Assembly: GCF_003182485.1 (NCBI RefSeq) | Contig: NZ_QGTX01000001.1 | Coordinates: 744,001-808,000, forward strand | Direction: 5' to 3' | DNA: 64,000 bases | Source of the DNA: Geodermatophilus normandii | GTDB lineage: Bacteria; Actinomycetota; Actinomycetes; Mycobacteriales; Geodermatophilaceae | Shown: positions 1 to 7,550 of the stretch, one piece after another | Layout of the letters: the number at the start of each line of letters is the position of its first letter | Position numbering within the stretch: the first letter of the stretch is position 1 | Position numbers and translations under genes: made by a program | Notes under the pieces: generated by a model | The model's database searches: none | What the model was told of the DNA's origin: nothing | Seen by the model: the letters and a program-made list of their open reading frames with translations, nothing else

Positions 1-348
1 ACGACGCTCGAGACGACGGCGCCCAGCGAGCTGCTGCGCGGCGGGACCGTGCTCGTCGACAGCGTGACCACCTGGGTCGCCGCGCTCATGGACGAGACCG
101 GCGTGTGGACCGGCGAGCCCGGCTCCTCCGACCGGCTGGCCGGGCGGGTCGACGCGCTGGTCAACGCCTGGGCGATGACCCCGGCGCACGTGGTCGCGGT
201 CAGCGACGAGGTGGGGCTGGGCGTGGTGCCGGAGTCCCGGTCGGGCCGGCTGTTCCGCGACACCCTCGGCGAGGTCAACCAGCGGCTGGCCGGGACCGCC
301 GACGAGGTCTGGTTCGTCGTCGCCGGACTGCCCCAGCGGCTGCGGTGA
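1..348 (+). CDS. cobU: Adenosylcobinamide kinase / guanylyltransferase CobU, C-terminal part
   Basis: The window opens inside this gene; 115 codons remain, ending in TGA at 346-348. CobU phosphorylates adenosylcobinamide and then transfers GMP to give adenosylcobinamide-GDP in the nucleotide-loop branch of B12 synthesis. The fragment carries the CobU C-terminal signature DSVTTWVAALM followed by a segment like VVAVSDEVGLGVVPES and the closing VNQRLAGTADEVWFVVAGLP, which are conserved in the family. The N-terminal P-loop lies outside the window. The stop overlaps the GTG of cobS by four bases, so translational coupling is likely. Identity is confident despite the truncation. Confidence 0.9.
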   Translation, partial: TTLETTAPSELLRGGTVLVDSVTTWVAALMDETGVWTGEPGSSDRLAGRVDALVNAWAMTPAHVVAVSDEVGLGVVPESRSGRLFRDTLGEVNQRLAGTADEVWFVVAGLPQRLR

Positions 349-1130
349 GCGACCGGCGCTCGTGGTGGGCCGGCCCGCTGGAGTCGGTCGCGCTGCTCAC
401 CGCGGTCCGCGTGCCCGCCGCCGGGACGACGTCGACGCGCGGCGTGCTGCCGTGGGCGCCGCTGGTCGGGCTGGCGCTGGGCGGGGTGGCGGCCGGCACC
501 GGCGTCCTCGGCGCGCACCTGGTGTCCCCGCTGACCGGTTCGGTCGGTGCCCTGGCCGTCCTCGCGGCGCTCACCCGCGCGCTGCACCTCGACGGGCTCG
601 CCGACACCGCCGACGGCCTGGGGCCGCTGCGCGGCCGGGAGCGGGCGCTGCAGGTGATGCACCAGGGCGACGTCGGCCCGTTCGGGGTGGTGACGCTCGT
701 CCTCACGCTGCTGCTGCAGGCGTCGGCGGGCGCGGCGCTGCTGGCCGGCGATGGCGGCTGGCCGGCGCTGTGGACCGCGGTGGTGGTCGCGCGGCTGTCG
801 ATGGCCCGCACGGGGCTGCCCGGGACGCCGACGGCGGAGGGCTCGTCGCTGGGGCGGGCGGTGGCCGGCACCGTGTCGCGGCCGTGGCTGGCCGGGTGGA
901 CGGCGCTCACCGCGGCGCTGGCGGCGACCACCGCCTGGCTGAGCACCGGTCCGGCCGCGGCGGCGGTCCTGGTCGGGGCCGCGGCGGCGGGGCTGCTGGC
1001 GGCCGAGGCCGTGCGGGCCCGCGCGTCGGCGCGCCTCGGCGGGGTCACCGGGGACGTGATGGGGGCGATGGGCGAGGCGGCGGCGACCGTCGTCCTGCTG
1101 GTCGCCGCCGCCTGCGCCGGGATCGTCTAG
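345..1130 (+). CDS. cobS: Adenosylcobinamide-GDP ribazoletransferase (cobalamin synthase) CobS
   Basis: This integral membrane enzyme joins adenosylcobinamide-GDP to alpha-ribazole (phosphate) to make adenosylcobalamin (phosphate). The 261-residue length is typical. The catalytic metal-binding motif HLDGLADTADG sits at residues 81-91, and the conserved HQGDVGPFG segment follows near residue 106. The rest is several Ala/Leu/Val-rich membrane segments. The GTG start at 345 overlaps the cobU stop (GTGA), and a longer in-frame reading upstream only antisenses cobU coding sense. A strong hairpin follows the stop. cobT, the usual third partner, is not in the window and may lie to the left. Confidence 0.92.
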   Translation: MSDRRSWWAGPLESVALLTAVRVPAAGTTSTRGVLPWAPLVGLALGGVAAGTGVLGAHLVSPLTGSVGALAVLAALTRALHLDGLADTADGLGPLRGRERALQVMHQGDVGPFGVVTLVLTLLLQASAGAALLAGDGGWPALWTAVVVARLSMARTGLPGTPTAEGSSLGRAVAGTVSRPWLAGWTALTAALAATTAWLSTGPAAAAVLVGAAAAGLLAAEAVRARASARLGGVTGDVMGAMGEAAATVVLLVAAACAGIV

Positions 1131-1150
1131 CGGCGGACCGCCGACCACGC

Positions 1151-1200
1151 GACCCCGCTGCAGGGACCCGCCTCGAACTGGCGAGGGGGGCAGCGGGGTC
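1151..1200. terminator. Hairpin terminator between cobS and a convergent small gene
   Basis: Perfect 11-bp inverted repeat: gaccccgctgc at 1151-1161 pairs with gcagcggggtc at 1190-1200. A second 5-bp stem (cctcg at 1171-1175, cgagg at 1182-1186) is nested in the loop. It lies between convergent genes ending at 1130 and 1207, as expected of a bidirectional terminator. There is no T tract, which is common in high-GC actinobacteria. Confidence 0.7.
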
Positions 1201-1206
1201 CTCGCC

Positions 1207-1482
1207 TCAGCGGCGGCCGGTCAGCGAGCCGAGCAGCCGGCCCAGCCCGCCGGAGGCGGCGGTCGTCGGCGCACCGCGGCCCATGCGCCGGGTCGGGGTG
1301 CCGGCCGACATGCGGGTCCGGCCCGTGCCGGCCGCCATGCCGCGTCCGCTCATGCCCCGTCCGCCCATGCCGCGGCCCATGCCGCGTCCAGTCGTGGCAC
1401 GTCCTGCGGCGGCGCGGCCTCCGGCGGCGCCCCGACGAGCCGTGGTCTCAGCAGTTCCGAGGAGTCGGTTCAGGATGCCCAT
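1207..1482 (-). CDS. Small Gly/Arg/Met-rich protein, function unknown
   Basis: A 91-residue basic protein that I do not recognise. It opens with MGILNRLLGTAETTARRG, then has a low-complexity middle built on repeats of GRGM (about residues 32-50), and closes with GGLGRLLGSLTGRR. The short N- and C-terminal segments share an RLLG pattern and could be amphipathic helices. I chose the ATG at 1482 because the longer in-frame reading to 1614 would run over the 3' end of cobN and reads as Arg/Pro-rich antisense. It is convergent with cobS. No function is inferred. Confidence 0.55.
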   Translation of the reverse strand: MGILNRLLGTAETTARRGAAGGRAAAGRATTGRGMGRGMGGRGMSGRGMAAGTGRTRMSAGTPTRRMGRGAPTTAASGGLGRLLGSLTGRR

Positions 1483-1564
1483 GGACGTGGGGTACCCACC
1501 CGGCCGGGCCCACGCCCCGGGGACGCGGCCGGACGGCGCGCCGTCACGCAGGACACCCTCGTGA

Positions 1565-4500
1565 TCACGCGGGCGCACCGGACTGCGCCGGGGTCTCGCC
1601 GCCCTCCAGGTCACCCTCCGTGTCGAGGTAGGCCTGCTGGAGCTCGGCCAGCAGCGCCGGGTCCGGCTCGGCCCACATGCCCCGGTCGACGGCCTCGAGT
1701 AGCCGCTCGGCGATGCCGTGCAGCGCCCACGGGTTGGACCGCTCCATGAACTCCCGGTTCTCCGGGTCGAGCACGTAGGTCTGGGTGAGCTTCTCGTACA
1801 TCCAGTCGGCCACGACGCCGGTCGTGGCGTCGTAGCCGAACAGGTAGTCGACGGTCGCCGCCAGCTCGAAGGCGCCCTTGTAGCCGTGCCGGCGCATCGC
1901 CGAGAGCCACTTGGGGTTGACCACCCGCGCCCGGAAGACGCGCGAGGTCTCCTCGGTCAGCGACCGGGTGCGCACCTGCTCGGGCCGGGTGGAGTCACCG
2001 ATGTAGGCACGCGGCGCGGAGCCGGTCAGCGCGCGGACCGTCGCCACCATCCCGCCGTGGTACTGGAAGTAGTCGTCGGAGTCGGCGATGTCGTGCTCGC
2101 GGGTGTCGACGTTCTTCGCCGCCACCGCGATCCGCCGGTAGGCCGACTCCATGTCGGGCCGGGCCTGCACGCCGTCGAGGTCGCGGCCGTAGGCGTAGCC
2201 GCCCCAAACCGCGTACACCTCGGCCAGGTCGGCGTCGCCGCGCCAGTTCCGCGAGTCGATCAGCGACAGCAGGCCCGCGCCGTAGGCCCCGGGCTTGGAG
2301 CCGAACACCCGGGTCGTCGCCCGCCGGCGGTCGCCGTGGGAGGCGACATCGGCGTCCACGTGCGCCCTCACGAAGTTCTGCGACGCCGGCTCGTCGAGTC
2401 CCGCCACCAGCGTCACCGCGTCGTCGAGCATGGTCACCACGTGCGGGAAGGCGTCCCGGAAGAAGCCGGAGATGCGCACCGTGACGTCGATCCGCGGCCG
2501 GCCGAGCTCCTCGAGGGGCACCGGCTCCAGCGACGTCACCCGCCGCGAGGCGTCGTCCCACACCGGCCGGACCCCGAGCAGGGCGAGCACCTCCGCGACG
2601 TCGTCACCGGAGGTGCGCATCGCCGAGGTCCCCCACACCGACAGGCCGACGGACGGCGGGTACTCCCCCGTGTCGGCCAGGTAGCGCTCGACCAGCGACT
2701 CGGCCATCGCCTGCCCGGTCTCCCACGCCAGCCGCGACGGGACCGCCCGCGGGTCGACCGAGTAGAAGTTGCGCCCGGTCGGCAGCACGTTGACCAGCCC
2801 GCGCAGCGGCGAGCCCGACGGACCGGCGGGCACGTAGCCGCCGTCGAGGGCGTGCAGCGTGGCGTCGAGCTCGTCGGTGGTGCGCTCCAGCCGGGGCACC
2901 ACCTCGTCGACGGCGAACCGCAGCACGTCGGCCACGCCCGCGTCCTCGCGCCCGAGCACCTCCCGCACGACCGGGCCGACGGCGCCGGTCGTCCAGCCGG
3001 CCTCCTCCATGCCCGCCACCAGCGCGAGAGCCTGCGCCTCGACGGCGTCGGTGGCCTTCAGCCCCGCGGAGCCGTCCTCGGTCAGGCCGAGCGCCTCCCG
3101 GAGGCCCGGCAGCGCCACCGACCCGCCCCAGATCTGCCGCGCCCGCAGCATCGCCAGCACCAGGTCGACCCGGTCGGAGCCCGACGGCGGCGTCCCCAGC
3201 ACGTGCAGGCCGTCGCGGATCTGCGAGTCCTTGATCTCGCACAGCCAGCCGTCGACGTGGAGGATCATCTCGTCGAAGTGGTCGTCCTCCGGCCGCTCGG
3301 CCAGCCCGAGGTCGGAGTCGAGCTTCGCCGCCTGCAGCAGCGTCCAGATCTGCGCCCGCACCGCCGGCAGCTTCGCCGGGTCCATCGCGGCCACGTTGGC
3401 GTGCTCGTCGAGCAGCTGCTCCAGCCGCGCGATGTCGCCGTAGGAGTCGGCGCGCGCCATCGGCGGGACCATGTGGTCCACCAGCGTGGCGTGCGCCCGG
3501 CGCTTGGCCTGCGAGCCCTCGCCCGGGTCGTTGACCAGGAAGGGGTAGACCAGCGGCAGGTCGCCGATCGCGGCGTCCGGGCCGCAGGAGGCCGACAGTC
3601 CCACCGTCTTGCCCGGCAGCCACTCGAGGTTGCCGTGCTTGCCGACGTGCACCAGCGCGTGCGCGCCGAACTCCGACCGGAGCCACCAGTAGGCGGCCAG
3701 GTAGTGGTGCGAGGGCGGCAGGTCGGGGTCGTGGTAGATCGCGATCGGGTTCTCGCCGAAGCCGCGCGGCGGCTGCACCATCACGACGACGTTGCCGGCC
3801 CGCAGCGCGGCGAACACGACGTCGTCCCCGTCCACGAACAGCGACCCGGGCGCCTCGCCCCAGTGCTCGGTCATCGCCGCGCGGAGGTCGGCCGGCAGCG
3901 TGTCGAAGAACCGCCGGTACTCCGCGGCCGGGATGCGCACCGGGTTGCCCGACAGCTGCTCCTCGGTCAGCCAGTCGGCGTCCTGCCCGCCGGCGGCGAT
4001 GAGCGCGTGGACCAGTGCGTCGCCGTCGAGGTCGGCCAGGCCGGGCAGCGCGTCGGGCCCGTCGAACGGGCCGACGTCGTAGCCCTGCCCCTGCATCGCG
4101 GCCAGCAGCCGCACCACCGACGCCGGGGTGTCCAGGCCGACGGCGTTGCCGATCCGCGCGTGCTTGGTCGGGTAGGCGCTCAGCATCACCACGACGCGGC
4201 GCTCGGCGGGCGGGGTGGACCGCAGCCGGGCGTGGGCCACCGCGGTCCCGGCCACCCGCGCGGCCCGCTCGGGGTCGGCGACGTACTGCGTCAGGCCGTC
4301 GTCGTCGGTCTCCTTGAAGGAGAACGGCACGCTGATCAGCCGGCCGTCGAACTCCGGGATCGCCACCTGGTTGCCGACGTCGAGCGGGGAGAGGCCGTCG
4401 TCGTCGGCCAGCCAGTCCGCGCGCGACCGGGTCAGGCACAGCCCCTGGACCACCGGCACGTCGAGCGCGGCGAGCCGGCCGACGTCCCAGGCGCCGTCGT

Positions 4501-5179
4501 CGCCCCCGGCCGACGCGGTGGCCGGCCGGGAGCCGCCGGCGGCGAGCACGGTGACGACGAGGGCGTCGGCGGTGCGCAGCACGTCGAGGAGCTCGTCGGA
4601 CACCGAGCGCAGGGAGCTCACGAACACCGGCAGCGCCTGCCCGCCGGCGTCCTCGACCGCGCGGCACAGCGACTCGACGAAGGCGGTGTTCCCGGCCAGG
4701 TGGTGCGCCCGGTAGTAGAGGACGGCGACCCGCGGGCCGGCGGCCGTCCGCGCGGCCCGCTCCACGACGCCCCACTCCGGCGCCACCGACGGGGGCTCGA
4801 ACCCCTCACCCGTGAGCAGCACCGTGTCGGAGAGGAAGCGGTGCAGCTGGACGAGGTTGTCCGGGCCGCCCTGCGCGAGGTAGCCGTGCGCCTCGGTGGC
4901 CACGCCCATCGGGACGGTGGACAGCTCCATGAGCTCGGCGTCGGGCACCTGCTCACCGCCCAGGACGACGACCGGCGCCGGTCCGGCGAGCAGGGGAGCG
5001 AGCATCTCCTCGTACTGCCGCCGCACACCGAGGATCCGGACGACGACGAGCCGGGCGCCGTCGGTCAGGGCCGCGATGCCGTCGTCGCCGAGCCGGACGG
5101 GGTTGCCCAGCCGCCAGTCGGCGCCGCTGGCGCGGGCGGAGAGGAGGTCGGTGTCGCTGGTGGAGAGCAGGACGAACAC
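1565..5179 (-). CDS. cobN: Cobaltochelatase large subunit CobN
   Basis: CobN is the large tetrapyrrole-binding subunit of the ATP-dependent chelatase that inserts cobalt into hydrogenobyrinic acid a,c-diamide in the late-insertion (aerobic) route. The predicted product is 1204 residues, within the 1200-1300 usual for the family. It contains the conserved HVGKHGNLEWLPGK block near residue 510 and, towards the C terminus, GSKPGAYGAGLLSLIDSRNW and a VFRARVVNPKWL segment, all CobN hallmarks. The GTG at 5179 starts VFVLLSTSDTDLLSA, the normal N terminus; the open frame continues to 5521 but that part overlaps the YunG-like gene. The ATPase partner is the ChlID fusion at 41064, far away in the riboswitch operon. 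Confidence 0.93.
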   Translation of the reverse strand: MFVLLSTSDTDLLSARASGADWRLGNPVRLGDDGIAALTDGARLVVVRILGVRRQYEEMLAPLLAGPAPVVVLGGEQVPDAELMELSTVPMGVATEAHGYLAQGGPDNLVQLHRFLSDTVLLTGEGFEPPSVAPEWGVVERAARTAAGPRVAVLYYRAHHLAGNTAFVESLCRAVEDAGGQALPVFVSSLRSVSDELLDVLRTADALVVTVLAAGGSRPATASAGGDDGAWDVGRLAALDVPVVQGLCLTRSRADWLADDDGLSPLDVGNQVAIPEFDGRLISVPFSFKETDDDGLTQYVADPERAARVAGTAVAHARLRSTPPAERRVVVMLSAYPTKHARIGNAVGLDTPASVVRLLAAMQGQGYDVGPFDGPDALPGLADLDGDALVHALIAAGGQDADWLTEEQLSGNPVRIPAAEYRRFFDTLPADLRAAMTEHWGEAPGSLFVDGDDVVFAALRAGNVVVMVQPPRGFGENPIAIYHDPDLPPSHHYLAAYWWLRSEFGAHALVHVGKHGNLEWLPGKTVGLSASCGPDAAIGDLPLVYPFLVNDPGEGSQAKRRAHATLVDHMVPPMARADSYGDIARLEQLLDEHANVAAMDPAKLPAVRAQIWTLLQAAKLDSDLGLAERPEDDHFDEMILHVDGWLCEIKDSQIRDGLHVLGTPPSGSDRVDLVLAMLRARQIWGGSVALPGLREALGLTEDGSAGLKATDAVEAQALALVAGMEEAGWTTGAVGPVVREVLGREDAGVADVLRFAVDEVVPRLERTTDELDATLHALDGGYVPAGPSGSPLRGLVNVLPTGRNFYSVDPRAVPSRLAWETGQAMAESLVERYLADTGEYPPSVGLSVWGTSAMRTSGDDVAEVLALLGVRPVWDDASRRVTSLEPVPLEELGRPRIDVTVRISGFFRDAFPHVVTMLDDAVTLVAGLDEPASQNFVRAHVDADVASHGDRRRATTRVFGSKPGAYGAGLLSLIDSRNWRGDADLAEVYAVWGGYAYGRDLDGVQARPDMESAYRRIAVAAKNVDTREHDIADSDDYFQYHGGMVATVRALTGSAPRAYIGDSTRPEQVRTRSLTEETSRVFRARVVNPKWLSAMRRHGYKGAFELAATVDYLFGYDATTGVVADWMYEKLTQTYVLDPENREFMERSNPWALHGIAERLLEAVDRGMWAEPDPALLAELQQAYLDTEGDLEGGETPAQSGAPA

Positions 5180-5217
5180 GCGGGCAGACGCTACCCGCCG
5201 GGACCGGGCCGGCCCGG

Positions 5218-5631
5218 TCAGCCGGCGGAGGCCCGGGGGCCGTCGCCGGACACCTGTCCCAGGCGGGTCAGGACCGCCGAGCGCAGCCGGAGGTACTGCT
5301 CGGCGCCGTATCGGGGCAGGCCCTCGGGACGGGCGACGACCCGGGGCGCCTGCACCACCTCGGTGGGCGCGAACTGGTCGAGGGTGAGGTCGACCTCCCG
5401 GCCGTCCGGCAGCCGGTTCCACCAGTGCACGCCCTGCCGCGACCCGTCGGGCAGCAGCACCTCCGCGAGCAGCAGGTCCCCGCCGTAGAGGTCGTGCAGG
5501 ACCAGCGCGGTCGGGCCGCACTGGCCGCGCGCCGGGTTCGCCGGCGTCCAGTCGGTGACGTCACCGGGGTCGCAGGTCTCCCGGCACCAGGAGGCGCGGA
5601 GAGCGGCGGTCACCTCGTCGAGCGTCGGCAC
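5218..5631 (-). CDS. YunG-like protein
   Basis: A 137-residue soluble protein with the pattern WCRETCDPGDVTDW, then NPARGQCGPTALVLHDLYGG near residues 33-52, then HWWNRLPDGREVDLT. This arrangement of a GQC-x-x-TA motif followed by a hydrophilic WN-x-L-x-DG-x-x-DLT segment matches the small YunG family (named from Bacillus subtilis), whose biochemical role is not established. The Cys/His placement looks like a cysteine-protease-like fold, but that is inference. It lies 38 bases upstream of cobN on the same strand and may be co-transcribed with it. Confidence 0.65.
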   Translation of the reverse strand: MPTLDEVTAALRASWCRETCDPGDVTDWTPANPARGQCGPTALVLHDLYGGDLLLAEVLLPDGSRQGVHWWNRLPDGREVDLTLDQFAPTEVVQAPRVVARPEGLPRYGAEQYLRLRSAVLTRLGQVSGDGPRASAG

Positions 5632-5662
5632 GGGCAGCAGCCTGCCAGCACGGGACGACGGG

Positions 5663-6292
5663 TCACCGCAGCAGCAGCCGCTCGACCGCGCCGGGCAGCC
5701 AGTCGGCGTAGCGCTGCGGGGTCCAGCCGCACCCGCGGATCAGCCGTGACTGCGTCTGCGGGGAGAAGACGGACCAGACGACGTCGACGGCGGACTCCGG
5801 GTCGAGGTCGGCGCGCAGGTCGTCGGCGAAGGCGCGCACGAGCAGGGTCATGTCGGCACGCCGCCGTCGCTCGTACTCGGCGTAGGGGGCGGCGACCTCG
5901 GGATCGGCCGCGGCCGCGGCCGCGAAGGCGTCCTGCATCGCCAGGGTGCCCGCCGCGCTCTCCGACGCCAGCCGGTGCAGGGCGGCCAGCCGGGTGGACC
6001 GGTCGGCCGCCGCGAGCAGGTCGGCGAACGGGCCGAGCTCCCGCACGGCGCGGTCGTCGTCGGTGCCCACCAGCGCCCGGTCGACGCAGGCGAGCAGCAG
6101 CGCGGCCTTCCCGCCCTGGGCGAAGACGGTGGGGACCGAGACGCCGGCCGCCTCGGCGACCTCCCGCATGGTCGTCGCCGCGTAGCCCCGCTCGAGGAAG
6201 CAGCGGGTGGCCGCCTCCAGCACCTGGACGCGGGTGCGGCGGGCCTGCTCCTGGCGCAGATCGGAGCGGTAGACCCTCTTGCCCTCGGTCAC
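5663..6292 (-). CDS. TetR family transcriptional regulator
   Basis: A 209-residue regulator with an N-terminal TetR helix-turn-helix: RTRVQVLEAATRCFLERG (about residues 19-36), then TTMREVAEAAGVSVPTVFAQ as the recognition helices. The C-terminal ligand-binding domain is not diagnostic. It starts at a GTG only 58 bases from the divergent hemerythrin gene, and a 25-bp near-perfect palindrome sits between them, so it probably represses both itself and the hemerythrin/DDN pair. The ligand cannot be told from sequence. Confidence 0.88.
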   Translation of the reverse strand: MTEGKRVYRSDLRQEQARRTRVQVLEAATRCFLERGYAATTMREVAEAAGVSVPTVFAQGGKAALLLACVDRALVGTDDDRAVRELGPFADLLAAADRSTRLAALHRLASESAAGTLAMQDAFAAAAAADPEVAAPYAEYERRRRADMTLLVRAFADDLRADLDPESAVDVVWSVFSPQTQSRLIRGCGWTPQRYADWLPGAVERLLLR

Positions 6293-6315
6293 CGGTTCAC
6301 CATACCGTGCCGCTG

Positions 6316-6340
6316 TTCGTTTGATCGGTATTCAACCGAA
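6316..6340. promoter_or_regulatory. Likely TetR operator
   Basis: Near-perfect palindrome of 25 bases: ttcgtttga (6316-6324), a 7-base spacer, and tcaaccgaa (6332-6340); eight of nine positions pair. It lies between the divergent TetR gene (start 6292) and the hemerythrin gene (start 6351), just upstream of the latter's aaaggg ribosome-binding site. Size and symmetry fit a TetR dimer site. A second looser pair, ataccg at 6302-6307 and cggtat at 6326-6331, overlaps it. Confidence 0.6.
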
Positions 6341-6350
6341 AGGGCACCCC

Positions 6351-7058
6351 GTGACCACCACCTCCGCTCGCCCCGTACAGGTCCGCCTGGAGGGCCAGGC
6401 CGCCGCGCCCGACGGCCCGATCGACCTCGTGGGCATGTTCGTCATGCACCGCGGCTTCCGGCGCGACTTGGAGGCCTTCGCCGCGGTCGTCCCGACGGTC
6501 GCGCCGACCGACCGCGCCCGCTGGCGCGGGCTGTCCCGCCGCTTCGCGCGCTTCGCCCGCTACCTGCACGCGCACCACTCCGGCGAGGACGCGGGGCTGT
6601 GGCCGCTGCTCGCCGAGCGGGGCGCGGACGCCGCCGTCCTCGACGCGCTGGAGGCCGAGCACGCCGGCATCGACCCCGCGCTCGCCGCGGTCACCGCGGG
6701 GCTGGCGGCGCTGGCCGCCGGGCGCGGCGACGAGGCCACCCGGGCGGAGCTCGCCGCGCAGACCGCCGCGCTGCGCGACGGGCTGGCCACGCACCTCGCG
6801 CACGAGGAGAGCGACGGCATGGAGCAGGTGCAGCGGCACCTCACCCCGGCCGACTGGGACCGGCTCGAGCGCGAGGTGTTCGCGAAGGAGTACCGCCCGC
6901 ACGAGATGCTCGGCGCCCTCGGCTGGACGGTGTCGGCGATCCCCGACGAGGTGGTCGACCGCCTGCCGGTGCCGCACCCGGCGATGCTCGCCGTCGCCCG
7001 CTTCCTCGGCCGCCGCGCCGCCCGTGCCGACGCGCGCCTGTTCGGGACCGCCCGGTGA
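6351..7058 (+). CDS. Hemerythrin-domain protein
   Basis: A 235-residue protein with a hemerythrin-like HHE fold, which binds a di-iron centre and is often linked to oxygen, NO or stress sensing. Visible ligand-type residues include FVMHRGFRRDLEAF near residue 30, YLHAHHSGEDAGLWPLL near residue 75, LEAEHAGIDPAL near residue 98, and LATHLAHEESDGME near residue 143. The GTG at 6351 follows an aaaggg Shine-Dalgarno-like sequence; a longer frame to 6279 would run through the operator. It overlaps the next gene by GTGA, so the two are probably translated together under TetR control. Confidence 0.85.
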   Translation: MTTTSARPVQVRLEGQAAAPDGPIDLVGMFVMHRGFRRDLEAFAAVVPTVAPTDRARWRGLSRRFARFARYLHAHHSGEDAGLWPLLAERGADAAVLDALEAEHAGIDPALAAVTAGLAALAAGRGDEATRAELAAQTAALRDGLATHLAHEESDGMEQVQRHLTPADWDRLEREVFAKEYRPHEMLGALGWTVSAIPDEVVDRLPVPHPAMLAVARFLGRRAARADARLFGTAR

Positions 7059-7549
7059 CCGCGACGACGACCACGACGACCGCGACGACCACGGCGACCA
7101 CGACCCTGTCCCGCGCCGACCGCGCGGCCACGGTCCTGTCCCGGCGGGTGGCGGCGCTGCACACCGCGCTGCTGCGCCGCACCGGCGGCCGGCTGGGCAA
7201 CCGGTTCCGTGGCGGCGACGTCGTCCTGGTGACCTGCCGCGGGCGGGTGTCCGGGCTGCCGCGCACCACGCCGCTGCTCCACGTGCGCGACGGCGCCGAC
7301 CTGGTGGTCGCGGCGTCCAACGGCGGCATCGACACCGAGCCGCAGTGGTGGCTGAACCTGCGGGCCGACCCGCGCGGGGAGGTCGAGGTGCGCGGCCGGC
7401 GCTGGGCGGTCACCGCCGCCGAGGTGGACGACGCCGACCGGCCCCGCCTGTGGGCGGCGCTGATGGCCCGGTGCGACGCCTACGACGGCTACCAGGCCAG
7501 GGTCTCCCGGCGGATCGCGGTGGTGCGGCTCTCGCCGGTCGCCGGCTGA
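7055..7549 (+). CDS. Nitroreductase-family deazaflavin (F420)-dependent oxidoreductase, DDN type
   Basis: A 164-residue member of the DDN/pyridoxamine-oxidase-like split-barrel family that uses cofactor F420 in actinobacteria. Diagnostic segments are LVTCRGRVSGLPRTTPLLHV, then LVVAASNGGIDTEPQWWLNL and RADPRGEVEVRGRRW. The first 17 residues are an unusual Thr/Ala run (for example TATTTTTTATTT) encoded by near-repeats of acgacc, probably a disordered tail. It overlaps the hemerythrin stop by GTGA and its own stop is one base from the convergent ABC transporter. Substrate unknown. Confidence 0.85.
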   Translation: MTATTTTTTATTTATTTLSRADRAATVLSRRVAALHTALLRRTGGRLGNRFRGGDVVLVTCRGRVSGLPRTTPLLHVRDGADLVVAASNGGIDTEPQWWLNLRADPRGEVEVRGRRWAVTAAEVDDADRPRLWAALMARCDAYDGYQARVSRRIAVVRLSPVAG

Positions 7550-7550
7550 C

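Noticed and set aside
1561-1749. Short open frame between the small RGM protein and cobN
   Set aside because: Overlaps the 3' end of cobN on the opposite strand and has no recognisable motifs.
1718-5488. Very long plus-strand open frame (1256 codons) opposite cobN
   Set aside because: The translation is Arg/Gly/His/Val-rich with no domain. It is the antisense of an intact cobN, and high-GC DNA often leaves such frames open.
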